This document shows positions 25,340-37,147 of a stretch of DNA of 64,000 nt, one piece after another. The stretch covers positions 310,001-374,000 of the forward strand of contig QNQO01000675.1 in the NCBI GenBank assembly GCA_003290165.1, given 5' to 3'. Numbering within the stretch: the first letter of the stretch is position 1; each line of letters opens with the position of its first letter. Source of the DNA: Berberis thunbergii (taxonomy: Eukaryota > Streptophyta > Magnoliopsida > Ranunculales > Berberidaceae). Position numbers and translations under genes: made by a program. The notes beneath the pieces are model-generated. The model was not told where the DNA came from. It saw nothing but the letters and a program-made list of their open reading frames with translations, and did no database searches.

Positions 25340-27480
25340 CTTCTCCTACCCTCATTGATGAATCATTCCCTCATTCCATCCCTATTCATCTTGATTATTC
25401 TTTATAAATAGATGAGGATAGGGTAAGAATGGGGGAGGAGAAAAGAGAAGGGAAAAGAAGCAAATTAGAAAAAATCCAATCCTCTTTCTCTCAAATTCAC
25501 CTCACCCTCACCACCACCATCTATCCCTCTTCCACTCACTCAGCAGTCATCTCTCCCACTCACTTACAGTCCCCGCGCACCACCGTCACCACCGTGAAAC
25601 AGGGGTGTGACAACCCTGTTTCACGTCCAATTTTCACTCCACCACCACTCTCTGCTCCTCTCCCCTGTCCACAGAACCACCACCACCTCCGCACGATTCC
25701 CACCACCACAACAGGCCAAGAAATTCATCGACAGAGCCACCAACCTCGTCGCGAAATAGAGCCACACCGCGACTCTGTTTCGTCTCGCGACAGAGCTTGC
25801 TCCTCCCCTCTCTCGGCCTCTCTTCGTCTCGAGTTCCTCCTCTCACGACCACCGTCACGACTCGACCAAGCACCGCAACCACCACCTCGCGACAGAGCTC
25901 GCAACCGACTGAAACAGGGAGCGAAAACAGGGAATTTCTTCCCGATTTCTCTTCGATTTTTGTTGCTGTTTTCTTGGTTTATTTCCACTGTTTGCTCGTC
26001 TTTGCAGGTTCTAGGATCGATTTGAGGACGAGGGAGGTCGCGAGGAGCGAGAACGAAGCCGAGAATCGCCGCTGTCGCGCTGGAGAAGACGACCGGCGCG
26101 AGCTGGCACTGTAGCGCGGGGAATTCAAATCGGGTTTATTTTGGCTATTTGCACCCCCGTTTCTATAAAAGCCACCACAAGTTGTTTGGACCAATTTTCT
26201 CGGGATTTGTGTCGGACCACTTGCTGACCTGCTGAGTGCCACCACATTGAGTTTGTGACGAACTAAATGCGTTGTATAAATTAATTTGATTCATTTTACT
26301 GAATTGTGTACTTAATTGTTAATTGCAATTTATTTCTGAATTTTTGATAAATTGCTTTCACCTTGCATGTTCGAGTAATTAAACTTGATATGCTTGGTAG
26401 TTAGAATTACCCTTTATCAATATTCAAAGCATGTGCTAAAAATATTAAGCTTAAACTTTGATTAAGTGTGCCCTAAAAAGACACTTAATACTTTGTAAAA
26501 GCGTATTTGCTTGAAATACTTTGTTAAGGTTTAAAAGAACATGATATAATTTAAATTGGATTTTAACGATCACATATTCAGTGTAAGCAAGGGATTCTCA
26601 TCCCTAAAGCTTCTCGTAAATTCAGTAATTTAGATTAAAATAATTTTGCTAACTCATTGGTGAGTCCAAGCCCACAAAAATTCATCTCATCTATCTTTTA
26701 TTTTTCTTATTTTAATTTATTTTTAGTTTAGATTTAAAAATGCTGTAACCCCATTTCCTATAAATTAGTTTAATTAAATTCTAAATTTTCAATTGCATCC
26801 ACCTTCCTCGTGGGATCGACCCGTACTTGTCGTTGTCTACCAGTTAGGCACCGTGCACTTGCGGTTATTACAAGTGAGTTAAATTAACCTGTTAATTTAG
26901 GTTAGTTAATCCCGCATCAAGTTTTTGTGTCATCTGTCGAAGCTATAATAGACCCAGGGTCTATTATAGCGTTTTAAAAATGGTATAGTAATTTAGCCTT
27001 TTATAGCGTTTTAAAAACGCTATGGTAGAGTATACATAACACCTTTATTTATTTATTTTTTGCTATCAAATGGTCCGTGGTTATATTCCATCTGTAGCGA
27101 GCACAACACAACACACAGTTTAAATCTTGGTGCAACATGTACTAGGATCCACTATGGTTGATCATATATACTTCATCTCAAGTGGTTCAAAATTTGTAGA
27201 CCGTTCTATTGTTCTTCTTCGATATATTGAGACATTGAGATTATTCATGACACATACACAACTTATGGACTTTGGCAAAATTTAAGACCAATACCATGTC
27301 AACTAAATTTGAGGTTTCAATTTGTCAAATCTCTTTCTTAAGGTTTTCCTACGAATGTGTCTCACCCAGACACATCCCACAACGTGCACCAGTACCACTT
27401 CGAGCTTGTTTGTATCCTAATGGGGTGTCATCTGCCAGGATACAAACTCAAACATCCCGAACGACTGGCCTAACACGACC
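25340..27480. other. CT/GC-rich leader-like block followed by AT-rich sequence; possible retroelement remnant
   Basis: Positions 25430-26120 are far more GC- and CT-rich than the surroundings and hold a 198-codon plus-strand ORF of low-complexity Ser/Pro/Thr/Arg composition with no known domain. A TATA-like TTCTTTATAAATAGATGAGG (25398-25417) precedes it, so it may be a transcribed leader. A 12-bp-stem hairpin (GTGAAACAGGG and inverse) lies at 25594-25624. Around 26810-26870, GTGGGATCGACCCGTACTTG and GGCACCGTGCACTTGCGG resemble linker sequence often found in plant Ty3/gypsy elements. A palindrome (CTATAATAGACCC and inverse) lies at 26943-26969. I do not call a gene. Confidence 0.4.
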
Positions 27481-29025
27481 AACCTAACATAATCAAAAGC
27501 AAGCGCGCTGGGAGGGGAAGCGAGTAATCTCCAAAGCACGTCCTCCGGGACTCGTCCTATTGCACTCTATAGTGGCAAGTGCGTGCGGGAGCTCACCGCA
27601 CCTCAACAAACTTGCCACATGCAATAGCGTCCACAATGTCAGGTACGAGTCATCTCAAGCACCATCCAACTCACGATGCGAGCAAACTCTTAAGCATCGG
27701 CACAACAGGCATTATAGCGGGGTAAAGACACTTATACTACTATCCATATGCACAAATGACGAGTCTGTACACAACCAAAGGTACAGACGTGCAATCATAA
27801 ACAATTCGGCAATTTTTAAAAAACCACGACTATGCCAGGGTCCCAACATGACCCAATTCACCACGATAAATTTATTCGAGCCAATATCATACATGCTCAA
27901 AACTCGAAAATCCACGGTAAAACATGACATACTATGCAAACTCGAAAATAAAGCATACAAGTCTCTTGTCATTACACCAAAATTCCATCACTATTCGATT
28001 TCATTCAAGTATATCATGCTTTCTGGAAAATCAAATGCATAATCCATTCACAAATAACCCACACAATCATCGAAATATCTGAAAACCCCGAATTTCAGAT
28101 TTCGATTTAATTATACACAATCGACGGTATAATGTAAAAATTAAATTCAGGATTTCAAGTAATTATTTATCAAAATAAATATTATAATTCCACTCACCTA
28201 AGCGAAATGGATTTTCAAAACCCAATTCCTACCAGTCGAAACTCCTAACTCGCAAAACCACGAATGCGGGACCACAGATATTTTTAAAACTGCAAAGCGG
28301 ACTCGAAAATGAGTAAACTAGCCGAAAACTGAAAATAAATAAATAATTACAAGCGGCGCGTGATGGAAAGAAAACTTACCGGCAAAAAAATTCGACAAAC
28401 ACCCCGCCGCAACCCAAAGTTTGGCGAAAACGCGCCGAAACCCTCCCTACTCCAGTCTGATCGCTTCCAAACTGTACAACAGGCCGAAAAATGAGTCTAA
28501 GGACACTCGGAGTCACAAATGCGAGGCTCACCCACGCACCCAAAGTCCAGATTCACACCGAAGAACCCTCCAAACAAACATGCACCCTGATTTTTTTGAA
28601 AACTTTCGGCCAACCCCAAAATCTACATTGCATGTCGGTTATAAGGGCTCCCAATGACGCCACCAAGGCCCCTCCACGACTGATCGGAGCTATGGAAACC
28701 AATCAAACCCCAAACCCAAATGAAAACTGATTTTTTTTTTCGAAAAATATCAACCGAGAAATGAAGAGAGAATGCAGAGAGGAAGAAATCAGGAGGAGGA
28801 GATGAGCTTTGGGGGAAGAAATCACCCAAAATCGTCGAGAAATCCCGCTGAAAACGAAAAGGGCGAAGGGAACCTCGCGCTCTGTAAGAAAAAAAAGAAA
28901 AGGAAAGAGATAAGAAAAGGGGGGGGGGGTCGTTTTCTCTTTAAGGGTGGGTGGCTATGTGCCCCCACCACCTCTACTGAATACACCTCGCCCATTTTTT
29001 TTTGAAAAACGTAGATATTACATCA
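27430..29025 (-). repeat. Probable 3' LTR of the degenerate Ty3/gypsy element (left end uncertain)
   Basis: On the minus strand, downstream of the integrase C-terminus, comes CTCGAGGATGAGATCTCTTT then TAAGGTGTGTA and TGATGTAATATC. This matches the usual order in chromovirus-type elements: end of pol, polypurine tract, LTR starting TG. The right edge on the plus strand is therefore about 29025. The low end cannot be fixed, because the other LTR is missing from the window. Small ORFs in this block are not credible genes. Confidence 0.45.
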
Positions 29026-29045
29026 TACACACCTTAAAAGAGATC

Positions 29046-32000
29046 TCATCCTCGAGATCGGACAAAAGCCACGACAAAAAGCTCGGGGTATTCTTGTATC
29101 ATCTGGTCCTCCAATTCCCAAGTCATGTCACCCGTTCGGTGGCTCCACTGAACCTTCACTAACTTCACTATCCTCCGACGAAGTTGTTTTACATCATCAT
29201 CAACAATGACTACTGGCCTCACTGGATACGTCAACTCATCCGAAATCTCCACCCCAGCCGGCTCTATAATCTGTGACGGGTCTGCCAAACACTTTCGCAA
29301 CATGGATACGTGAAACACGTCGTGGAGACCTGACATACTCTGCGGCAAAGCCAATCTGTAGGCCACTGGTCCAATCCCCTCAGTAATCTCATATGGCCCT
29401 ACATACCTCGGTGCAAGCTTCTATCGACTTCGAAACCTAACAACTATGCGCATCGGGGAAACTTTTAGGAAAACCCTGTCACCAACATCAAACTCTAACT
29501 CCTTACGCCTCCTATCAGCGTAACTCTTCTGTCTACTTTGGGCTATCAACAAACGCGCTCTATCAGCTCAATCTTCTCAGTAGTTTCTCTGATCACATCC
29601 GGCCCCATCACAACTGACTCTCCAATCTCTGCCCAACAAACAGGGGACCTACACGGTCGTCCGTAGAGTGCCTCAAACGGTGCCATGCCAATACTTACGT
29701 GGTAGCTGTTGTTGTACGCAAACTCGCATAACGGTAGGTGATCTTCCCAACTGCCCCCAAAGTCTAAAATGCATGCTCTAAGCATGTCTTCCACTACCTG
29801 ATTCACTCGCTCAGATTGGCCATCTGTCTGTGGATGATAAGTTGTACTCATGTCTAATCTAGTACCCATAGCTTGCTGAAAGCTCTGCCAGAAGTGGGCT
29901 GTGAAAAGTGGATCTCTGTCGGATACAATCGAAACAGGCGACCCATGAAGGCGAACTATCTCCCGAATGAACAACACCGCTAGACTGTCTGTCGTCCGAT
30001 TCATACTAACAGGAATGAAATGTGCACACTTCGTCAACCGATCAACAATGACCCATATCGACTCATTACCTTTCCTCGATCGTGGAAGTCCATCGATGAA
30101 ATCCATGGTGATATACTCCCACTTCCACGTCGGGATATCCAATGGATGCAATAACCCAGACGGTCTCTGATGCTCGGCTTTCACCTGCTGACAAGTCGCA
30201 CACCGTGCCACAAACTCTCTAATGTCTTTCTTCATGCCATGCCACCAGAAATAACGTCTCAAATCTCGATACATCTTTGTTCCACCGGGATGAATGGTGA
30301 AACGAGATCTATGCGCTTCTTGTAAGATATCTCTTCGCAACTCCTCATCAGACGGAACACAAAGCCGCCCACGAAGCCACAATCCTCCATCTGAACCCAC
30401 TGACCAATCGGTAGGACACTCATCCAATGTGTCCACTACCAAATCTGTTATCTGCCTCGTAATCACTGGGTCAGAAGTTTGTCTCTTCACCACTCTACTG
30501 ATCAACGACGGATAAACTGCTAAACCCGCTATCATGCTGCCCTCTGTAATGAAAGTAGGCTGAACTGCAAATGAAACTAAGGTCTCAAGTGTTCGGTACT
30601 CCTGAATCATCATGGTTGCCATCACTGCATGTCGCCTACTCAAGGCATCTGCAACCACATTGGCCCTACCAGGCTGATACTGTATCTCGAAGTCATAACT
30701 GCTAAGGAAATCAACCCATCGTTGTTGTCTCATATTCAATTCCCTCTGAGTGAATAGGTACTTCAAACTCTTGTGATCTGTGAACAACTCGAACCTCTCA
30801 CCATACAGATAATGTCTCTAGATCTTCAAAGCAAAGACTGCGGCTGCCAACTCTAAGTCATGTGTCAGATATCTCCGCTTGTGGGTTTCAACTGTCGAGA
30901 TGCATAGGCTACGACCTTCTTGCCTTGCATCAACACTCCACCCAATCCTGTACCGCAAGCATCAGTAAATACCACCAGTCGGGTACCAGGTGTCGGAATA
31001 GTCAACACTGGTGTTGAAGTCAATCGAAGTTTCAAAGTTTCAAAAGCTTCTTCACACTTTTCTGACCATACAAAAGGAACATTTTTCCTAATTAACTGAG
31101 TGAGTGGTGCCGCAATCAAGGAATATTTCTCGATAAACCGTCGGTAATAACCAGCCAAACCCAGAAAACTACGAATCTCTGTCACACTACTCGGTCGTCT
31201 CCAAGACTTCACTACTTCGACTTTCTCGGGATCCACTGCAATACCTCCACTAAATCGAATTTCAGGCTCCTAGAAGTGACACTTACTGAACTTCGCATAC
31301 AACTAATTTTTCTCTAAGTGTCTGCAAAACAATGCAAAGGTGCTTTCTGTGCTCCTCTAAACTCCTCGAGTACACTAAAATATCATCAATGAACATTACC
31401 AAAAACTTGTCCAAGTACGGACTGAACAATCTATTCATCAAATCCATGAAGAAAGCTGGTGCATTTGTCAATCCAAATGGCATGACTGGAAACTCATACA
31501 AGCCATAACGGGTCCGAAAAGCAGTAATTGGAATGGAATGTTCCTCAACTCTCATCTAATGATACCCAGACTGCAAATCTAACTATGAAAACACTACGAC
31601 TCCCCTCAACTGATCCATTAGATCATCAATTCGCGGCAATGGATACTTATTCTTGATGGTCACTTTATTCAGATCTCGATAATCTATGCACATCCTCAAT
31701 GATCCATCATTCTTGGATACAAATATTGCTGGAGCTCCCCAAGGTGAATTGCTCGGACGAATAAATCCCTTACGAAGCAACTCATTAAGCTGTACTTTCA
31801 TCTCTTCCAATTGCTTAGGAGCAAGCCTGTACGCTGATTTTGATATAGGTGCAGTACCAGGAACCAGGTCAATCCGAAACTCTACCTCACGACGTGGATG
31901 ATACCAGAAATCTCCTGAAACACATCAGGGAACTCACACACAACCTCTACAGAACTGGTGTCGAGACAATAAATCTCAAGAGAGCTAAGAAAACTCGACA

Positions 32001-32241
32001 TCAAAGAAACTGAATCGGGCTCACAAGCCAACACACGAGGCGAAACATCAGGTGGCACTAACATCACCGACCTATGCAAGAAATAAATGATCACCGGATG
32101 ACTGGACAACCAATCCATCCATATAATCAAATGATAGCCCTCAAAACCCAAAATAATAAAGTCAAACACAAAGTTGTACCCCAACAAGGAAAACTCGAAA
32201 CAGGGACAAAATTCCCACAACCAAACCGCATATAGGCACAT
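29046..32241 (-). mobile_element. Degenerate, 5'-truncated Ty3/gypsy chromovirus-type pol (PR end, RT, RNase H, IN)
   Basis: Pieces in order on the minus strand: the tail of an aspartic protease domain with a WMDWLSSHPV-like motif (32241-31882), reverse transcriptase (31810-31583 with [17 protein letters not shown]; 31555-31283 with the catalytic FIDDILVYS), RNase H (31236-30865, FTDACGTGLGGVL), then [20 protein letters not shown], an H2C2 zinc finger and integrase core (30787-29546, with [11 protein letters not shown] and [16 protein letters not shown]), and a C-terminal piece with DVFHVSMLRKC (29366-29046). Several TAG stops and at least two frameshifts separate the pieces. Gag and the protease active site are missing, and no 5' LTR is seen, so the copy is dead and truncated near 32.24 kb. 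Confidence 0.93.
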
Positions 32242-32400
32242 ATTCTTCAGAGTACTCGCATATATTCTTCAACAAATTGAGATTTTTCGATGATCAAATT
32301 GAACATTAATAGGCACATTAATGCTGGGATAAATATAAATTCACAGTTCAAGGCATTCACAGTTCCCAGAGGAAAAAAAACCCAAAAAGAAGCTTCGTAC

Positions 32401-32561
32401 CGGAAAGAAATTTGTCTTGTATGCTGCCCAAAAGAATATGATTGTCATCGCTGCCAAGTAACTACCAAGAATGACACCAGTTGCAAATATCTCATATAGC
32501 TTCCAGCTATCTGGTAGAGGAGAAGGCTTTACTCTATCTTTTGATATTGTCATTATGGTAC
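32401..32561 (-). pseudogene. Isolated exon of a plasma-membrane H+-ATPase (P3A type)
   Basis: The minus-strand frame gives [20 protein letters not shown] and [12 protein letters not shown], the conserved segment after the fifth transmembrane helix of AHA-type proton pumps. The borders look like true splice sites: an acceptor TTTCAG before 32561 and a donor GTACG after 32401. The preceding exons (catalytic D-K-T-G, hinge GDGVNDAP) and the following exons are not found nearby. It is a lone fragment beside the truncated gypsy element, most likely captured or left over from a deletion. The frame is open across the exon. Confidence 0.85.
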
Positions 32562-32854
32562 CTGAAATATTGAGCTGAATTAGTTTTGCACTATGATGAG
32601 AGACGTTTGAACAAAATGGAACTTGAATATGTAGGAAAAAGTAAATTGGCTAACAGACCAACTAGAAGCATCCGTTAGCCTGTTAAGCAAACTGTTTGGA
32701 AAAAGATGAAAACAATATAGAATAATTTTAAATTGGGAAAAAAATAAGGATAAAGAAGCTGGAAACAGTAACAGTTTTTCTCTTAGAAATTAATTACTTG
32801 TCGCAACAAATTCCCCTATATTCAACATTACATTGGGAAGGAGCTGAGAGTTAC

Positions 32855-32937
32855 CTCTTCTAGCTTCTTCCTTCCTCTTCTAGCTTCTTCTTTGCTTTGC
32901 CAGTAAAACGCCCACTTTCATCTAAAGTCACAACCTG
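32855..32937 (-). pseudogene. Exon-like fragment, family not recognised
   Basis: The minus strand shows TTTGTTCAG, then an open stretch reading VVTLDESGRFTGKAKKKLEE, then a donor GTAACTC. A short local duplication of GAAGAAGCTAGAAGAG near the 3' end introduces a TAG. I cannot name the family. It lies between the H+-ATPase exon and the ABCB fragment and may belong to the same set of scattered fragments. Confidence 0.35.
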
Positions 32938-32939
32938 AA

Positions 32940-34480
32940 CAAATAAATAATAGCTATCAACTTCAAGCCAATGGTCCACATGGAAATCGTACACATGGAA
33001 ACGTTCATGAAAGTATTCACACATAAAGAAATTCTTTAGTTACTATGTCATGAAGGATATCTAGGTGGGATATCTTTCATCTTGTTAAAGCACAAAGACT
33101 ATTTTGTTATCAGCAATGAGATATAACAAAAGCTAATGAGTTATATATAGGCCAAATACTTCAGAAATCTAAAACATAGAGACACGGTCAACCATTTTCT
33201 CTCTTATTTCAATCAATTCAAACAAGGTGAGCAATTCCACGTAATATAGTTAAGACATGTATACAATACCAAGCAGAAGAGGAGAAAAACCTACCAAGAA
33301 AACTACAAGCCACATTGTTGATGTACTTCAAATTATTCGGAAAAGATAAAAGTTTTTTTTTTTTTTTTTTAAAGGGAAAAGGAAGCTTCAACATGCTCTA
33401 CCTCCTTGCCACACAGACACAGTGGAGTTATTCAAAAACCACAATGATAGAAATAAAGATATGAATGAAACAAGACCACTGAAGTGCAAAAGAGCGTGAG
33501 TATCAAACCTGTCAGAAGACTTAGGATAGAAGGAAAACCCACGTGGAGATTTTGCGGTGTAATTTCTAATAAGTAGGCAAGAGGTTGCAGCCGCGAGTTG
33601 CTGAATGAAGTAGCTGCCAACAAAGGTACAATGAGAATGGATATTACTTAAAATCATGATTATGCACACATATGCTAATATTCGCACACAAAAACACATC
33701 CTAACCGCCTACATACAAGCATGGCATTTGCTTAGGACAAGCACTAGTAGAATACATATAGTCTAATGAAACACATTTGCTATCACAAATTCCGAAGATA
33801 AAATGCATCAAATATGAAATACTCCTAGGTTAGGCATGTACTCTGTTAAGAGAACATAAGACATTTAGAAAATATGCTCGAGTATTTTTATGGAAAAAAT
33901 ACTCCTAAGTTGCATGTCTATGATATGAAGTTGGGAAGGCAAAGATTGACATGTTTAGGATGGTGTTCATTCTGTATACCAGGGAATAAATGTGAAGGTA
34001 TGCTTTGATAACGGTTTAAAAGTTCTAATTTAACATTTCTTTGATTTTTTTTCAATATTGTTACAAGCGCACGAGAGTTTAGAAATGTTATCATTCTTGC
34101 ACTGATTCAATCAAGGTATAATTATATCAGGACACAAACTACAAACTACAACCTACAATCTACAATCTACAAACAGTTAAATAAAACACAATTTTCATTA
34201 TTTTGTTTTTTTAACCTCTTGACATAGGAAAATAGCATTTACAAGATGAGAGCTTTATAAGTACTTGGGAAAAAATAAATTAAAATTGAGAAAGGCTTGT
34301 GATGGACCTGCTACCAACCTACAATGTTTATCTGCAAAACTGACGCCATGTGACTTGCAGTTTGTCAAGTCCTTTGGTGTTTTGTTTGGCCCCAATGTCA
34401 TGTTTAAATGAACGTGGGATCCTACAAAGTCTCCTTGCTGGCATCCGATACTTGAGTTAGATTTTCCAAAATTTTCATAT
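32940..34480. other. No clear gene; one weak exon-like stretch
   Basis: A minus-strand segment near 33504-33610 has an acceptor-like TTTGTTGGCAG and an open frame containing RNYTAKSPRGFSFYPKSSDR with a possible donor, but I recognise no family. The rest is AT-rich and non-coding, with an 18-base T run at 33354-33371. Confidence 0.35.
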
Positions 34481-34484
34481 TGTA

Positions 34485-34724
34485 TCATAGAAGGAGAGCA
34501 TTACAGGCAAAAAGCAGAAACTGAGAAAACCCAAAAGCAAAACAAATGGACAATCCGTGGAAGAAACTCTTTTTGAATATCTTTATTAGCTGCCATCTAT
34601 ATAGCTCCATTACCTCACAAAATGCCACAACCGTATATATGTTTCTAACTGCATCCTCAAGAACCAAATATGCCTTCCTGTGCATTTCTTGGATGCCTTT
34701 TGAAAACCCAGCAAGCCACAGTTT
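34485..34724 (-). pseudogene. ABCB6/ABCB20-like transporter fragment (second membrane domain)
   Basis: After an acceptor-like TTTTGTAG, the frame reads KLWLAGFSKGIQEMHRKA, then LVLEDAVRNIYTVVAFC, VMELYRWQLIKIFKKSFFHG and FAFGFSQFLLFACNALLL. These match the second transmembrane domain of the large plant B-type ABC transporters ABCB6/ABCB20. A few codons expected between AFC and VMELYR are missing, and the tryptophan codon expected after NALLL is a stop (TGA). No downstream exon is recognised. The first nucleotide-binding half of a similar gene, also minus strand, lies at 48.3-49.7 kb, so the two may be parts of one broken gene. Confidence 0.85.
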
Positions 34725-34729
34725 CTACA

Positions 34730-35690
34730 AAATGTATACTTATTGACATTAATGATTGAGCAATGGATATAATCAATAGATACAATTCATTGATGGTCGG
34801 TTAAAGTAGAATCATATTTTGTATCACCAGGATTTCAACAATAAAAGAAATAAGGAATAGGGCATATTAAAGGGTTGTAGGCGCAAAAATAAATCACGTA
34901 TGAGCAAAGTTATGATTCACCATTGACTTGTTGCCATGTGACAGTAAATGAGATAATCTAAAATTTATTCACACTGGAATCATGAAATGCTTCTTCAAAT
35001 ACGTAAAAACGAAAAATAGTATGTGAGAGGACTGACGAGTAAATAATAGAGAACAACTGAATAAAAACATGCAAATAGTTAATTCTTCATAGACAAGCAT
35101 AAAGGCATGAGGTGAAACTTGTGCTATAGCTGAAACAATAAGAATGGGCAGGGTTTCCAAACCCACAAGTTCTAGACGCCATTCCAGACTTTCAATATCA
35201 TCTCAATAAGCATGACAACAACAACAGCAGCAGTGTCCTGAATAAATATTGAAAGCCGAGGCAAACAATACGTTTTACAAATCTAAATAGAGTATTTAGA
35301 AAACTATGTAGCTCACTGTTATAAACAAAAAAAACAAAGATATAGTCTACAATGGCCACATCCAAAGAAACAACGTATGTCAAAAAGACAAACTGTTTTA
35401 ACAAGGTTACTTATTAGAAAAAGTAAGGTATCATTTGTAACGTATGGTTAAACGGTTTGTTTGACTTAGAAGATTACATTAAAATATCTCTAAAGGTAAT
35501 ATCTCTAAAGATAATAGTGTGCAAGGAATCCAATTCCCACTTGAAATAACATTTTGAGTGTTTGTTTGAGATTTTAGTGGTGTGCATGAAATGCCATCAC
35601 GTGCCATAAATTCCCATCATTGGTGGAAATCAAACACCTCATTCGTATTCGGAAAAAATTCAGGATTCCGTGTGGGCGGGGGGGAGGGGG
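34730..35690. other. Gene-free stretch
   Basis: AT-rich sequence without recognisable coding, RNA or repeat structure. The only local repeat I noticed is a duplicated AATATCTCTAAAG word near 35485. Confidence 0.45.
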
Positions 35691-35696
35691 GGCCTC

Positions 35697-35884
35697 CTGC
35701 ACAGGACGTCCTCCTGTGCACATTTATCATCCGTCGAATCTCGGATCTAATCTGACGGCTTAGATTCATAAATTTCAAAAAAAATGGATTTCAAAATTCA
35801 ATTTTTATTTTTTTGAAATCCATGAATTTAGGCCGTCGAATCTGATCCGACGGCTAAAAATATGCACAGGACGTTCTCCTGTGC
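35697..35884. mobile_element. Hairpin MITE with GCACAGGACGTCCTCCTGTG ends
   Basis: The left end is GCACAGGACGTCCTCCTGTG and the right end GCACAGGACGTTCTCCTGTG, each itself nearly palindromic. Inside, CCGTCGAATCTCGGATC and its inverse, and a TAAATTTCAAAAAAAATGGA stem, pair around a short centre at about 35790. There is no coding capacity. It lies just upstream of the captured prolyl 4-hydroxylase exons. Confidence 0.72.
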
Positions 35885-36276
35885 TTCCTTCGCATGAAAC
35901 CACCCCCGGCCCCCTCAATCCAACAATTCACGGGTCTCGATCTGTTTGTTCTTCCTCTCGATCTGTTGCCCTTCCCATCGACCAGTTCAAGGGTTTGTTC
36001 TCCTCCCTCCCGGCCTCGCCTCTTTGTTCGCAACGCAACTATCTTCACGCTGAGATCTCCTCCATTCGAAGCTCTCTCCTCCCTCGACTCTCTCTTCGCT
36101 TGAAGAGGATCTCGAAGCTCTCTCATCCCTTACCTTCCTCTTCACATCGTTGAAGGCTTGAAGCAGATCTCTACTCCATTCGAAGCTTTCTCCTCCACCA
36201 GGTACCTCTCTCGTCTTCTCCCCTCTCTATTTTGGTGTAATTTCCTTAGGGTTTCTGGTTTTTGTGTTGTGTTCAG

Positions 36277-36588
36277 GGCTTTTTTGTGTAAGGGGTTTCT
36301 CACAGATGAAGAATGTGATCACCTCATTGATCTTGTAAATTTAAAAATTATTTGTTTTTCAAATTTTGTTATTTGATTAATCTGTTTTTGGAATTTGGTG
36401 ATAAGGTTTTGTGTAATTTTTCAAATACCCATGTTGAAAGAACGATTAAGTTGATGTTTGTGCTTGTAATTTGATGGTATTAGGCTAAAGATAAGCTGGA
36501 GATATCAATGGTGGCAGATAATGAATCAGGCAAAAGCATAAAAAGTGAAGTTAGGGCGAGTTCGGGCATGTTTCTTAGGAAGCAACAA
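36277..36588 (+). pseudogene. Two exons of a prolyl 4-hydroxylase (fragment)
   Basis: Exon 36277-36334 encodes RAFLCKGFLTDEECDHLIDL, and exon 36484-36588 encodes AKDKLEISMVADNESGKS followed by SEVRASSGMFLRKQQ. Both are characteristic of plant ER/Golgi prolyl 4-hydroxylases, and the splice sites (TTCAG, GTAAAT, TTAG, GTGAG) keep frame. The catalytic exons with the His-X-Asp iron site are absent; a DUF538 piece on the other strand follows instead. A CT-rich upstream segment with a donor at 36202 (CACCAG/GTACCT) would also join in phase, so a chimeric transcript is possible. No starting ATG in that frame is seen. Confidence 0.85.
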
Positions 36589-36847
36589 GTGAGTTTTCTT
36601 TCAATTGTTGATCATTACTTTTACTTCATTTGAAACTATAGTTGTATGAGATTTTCGCATTTAAGAATGTGTTTGTTGATTAATTATATGTGGAGAGAAT
36701 AGCCTTTTATGTGTATATGTTGATTGGAGAGACAGTATAATAAAAAAAAGTATTAATAAGAAGGAGAAGAAGAAGAGATGAATAAAAGGATTAGGGGGCT
36801 TGGTAGATATCACAAATGTATGCGACGTATTCATCCCTCCGAATTTC

Positions 36848-37135
36848 TCATGGTCCTATAATTGATTCCATTTTCACACTAACACCCTTTAACTTTCCTA
36901 TAGTTATAGTACCTATGATTGTGGACTTGTATTTCAGTTGGTATCCTGAAATACTGAAAGGTCCTATAATTGATTCCATTTTCACACTAACACCCTTTAA
37001 CTTTCCTATAGTTATAGTACCTATGATTGTGGACTTGTATTTCAGTTGGTATCCTGAAATACTGAAATTACAAGTACCATTCAAATAAGCTGCAAACTTC
37101 CCTGTTTTGGGGTCTAACTCATACCCTGTGACCAC
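36848..37135 (-). pseudogene. DUF538 gene fragment with an internal in-frame duplication
   Basis: The minus-strand frame reads YELDPKTGKFAAYLNGTCNF, then SISGYQLKYKSTIIGTITIG and KLKGVSVK, matching the C-terminal half of plant DUF538 proteins. A 36-codon block (SISGYQLKYK to the MESIIGP segment) occurs twice in tandem. The N-terminal half and the usual end after GVSVK are missing. It lies tail-to-tail or head-to-head between fragments of two other genes, so it is part of a composite of captured pieces. Confidence 0.8.
36852..37067. repeat. 108-bp perfect or near-perfect tandem duplication
   Basis: Units 36852-36959 and 36960-37067 both begin GGTCCTATAATTGATTCCAT and run through TATTTCAGTTGGTATCCTGA. 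I see no difference between them, so the duplication looks recent. Confidence 0.92.
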
Positions 37136-37147
37136 CTAAAAAATTCG

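Noticed and set aside
25429..26025. 198-codon plus-strand ORF
   Set aside because: Low-complexity Ser/Pro/Arg-rich translation with no domain, in a CT-rich block with long ORFs in several frames; more likely a leader or retroelement sequence.
27560..28042. 160-codon plus-strand ORF
   Set aside because: Antisense within the probable LTR region of the gypsy element, with no recognisable motif.
35881..36153. 90-codon ORFs on both strands upstream of the prolyl 4-hydroxylase exons
   Set aside because: CT-rich sequence open in several frames; no domain. It may be transcribed but is not a supported protein.
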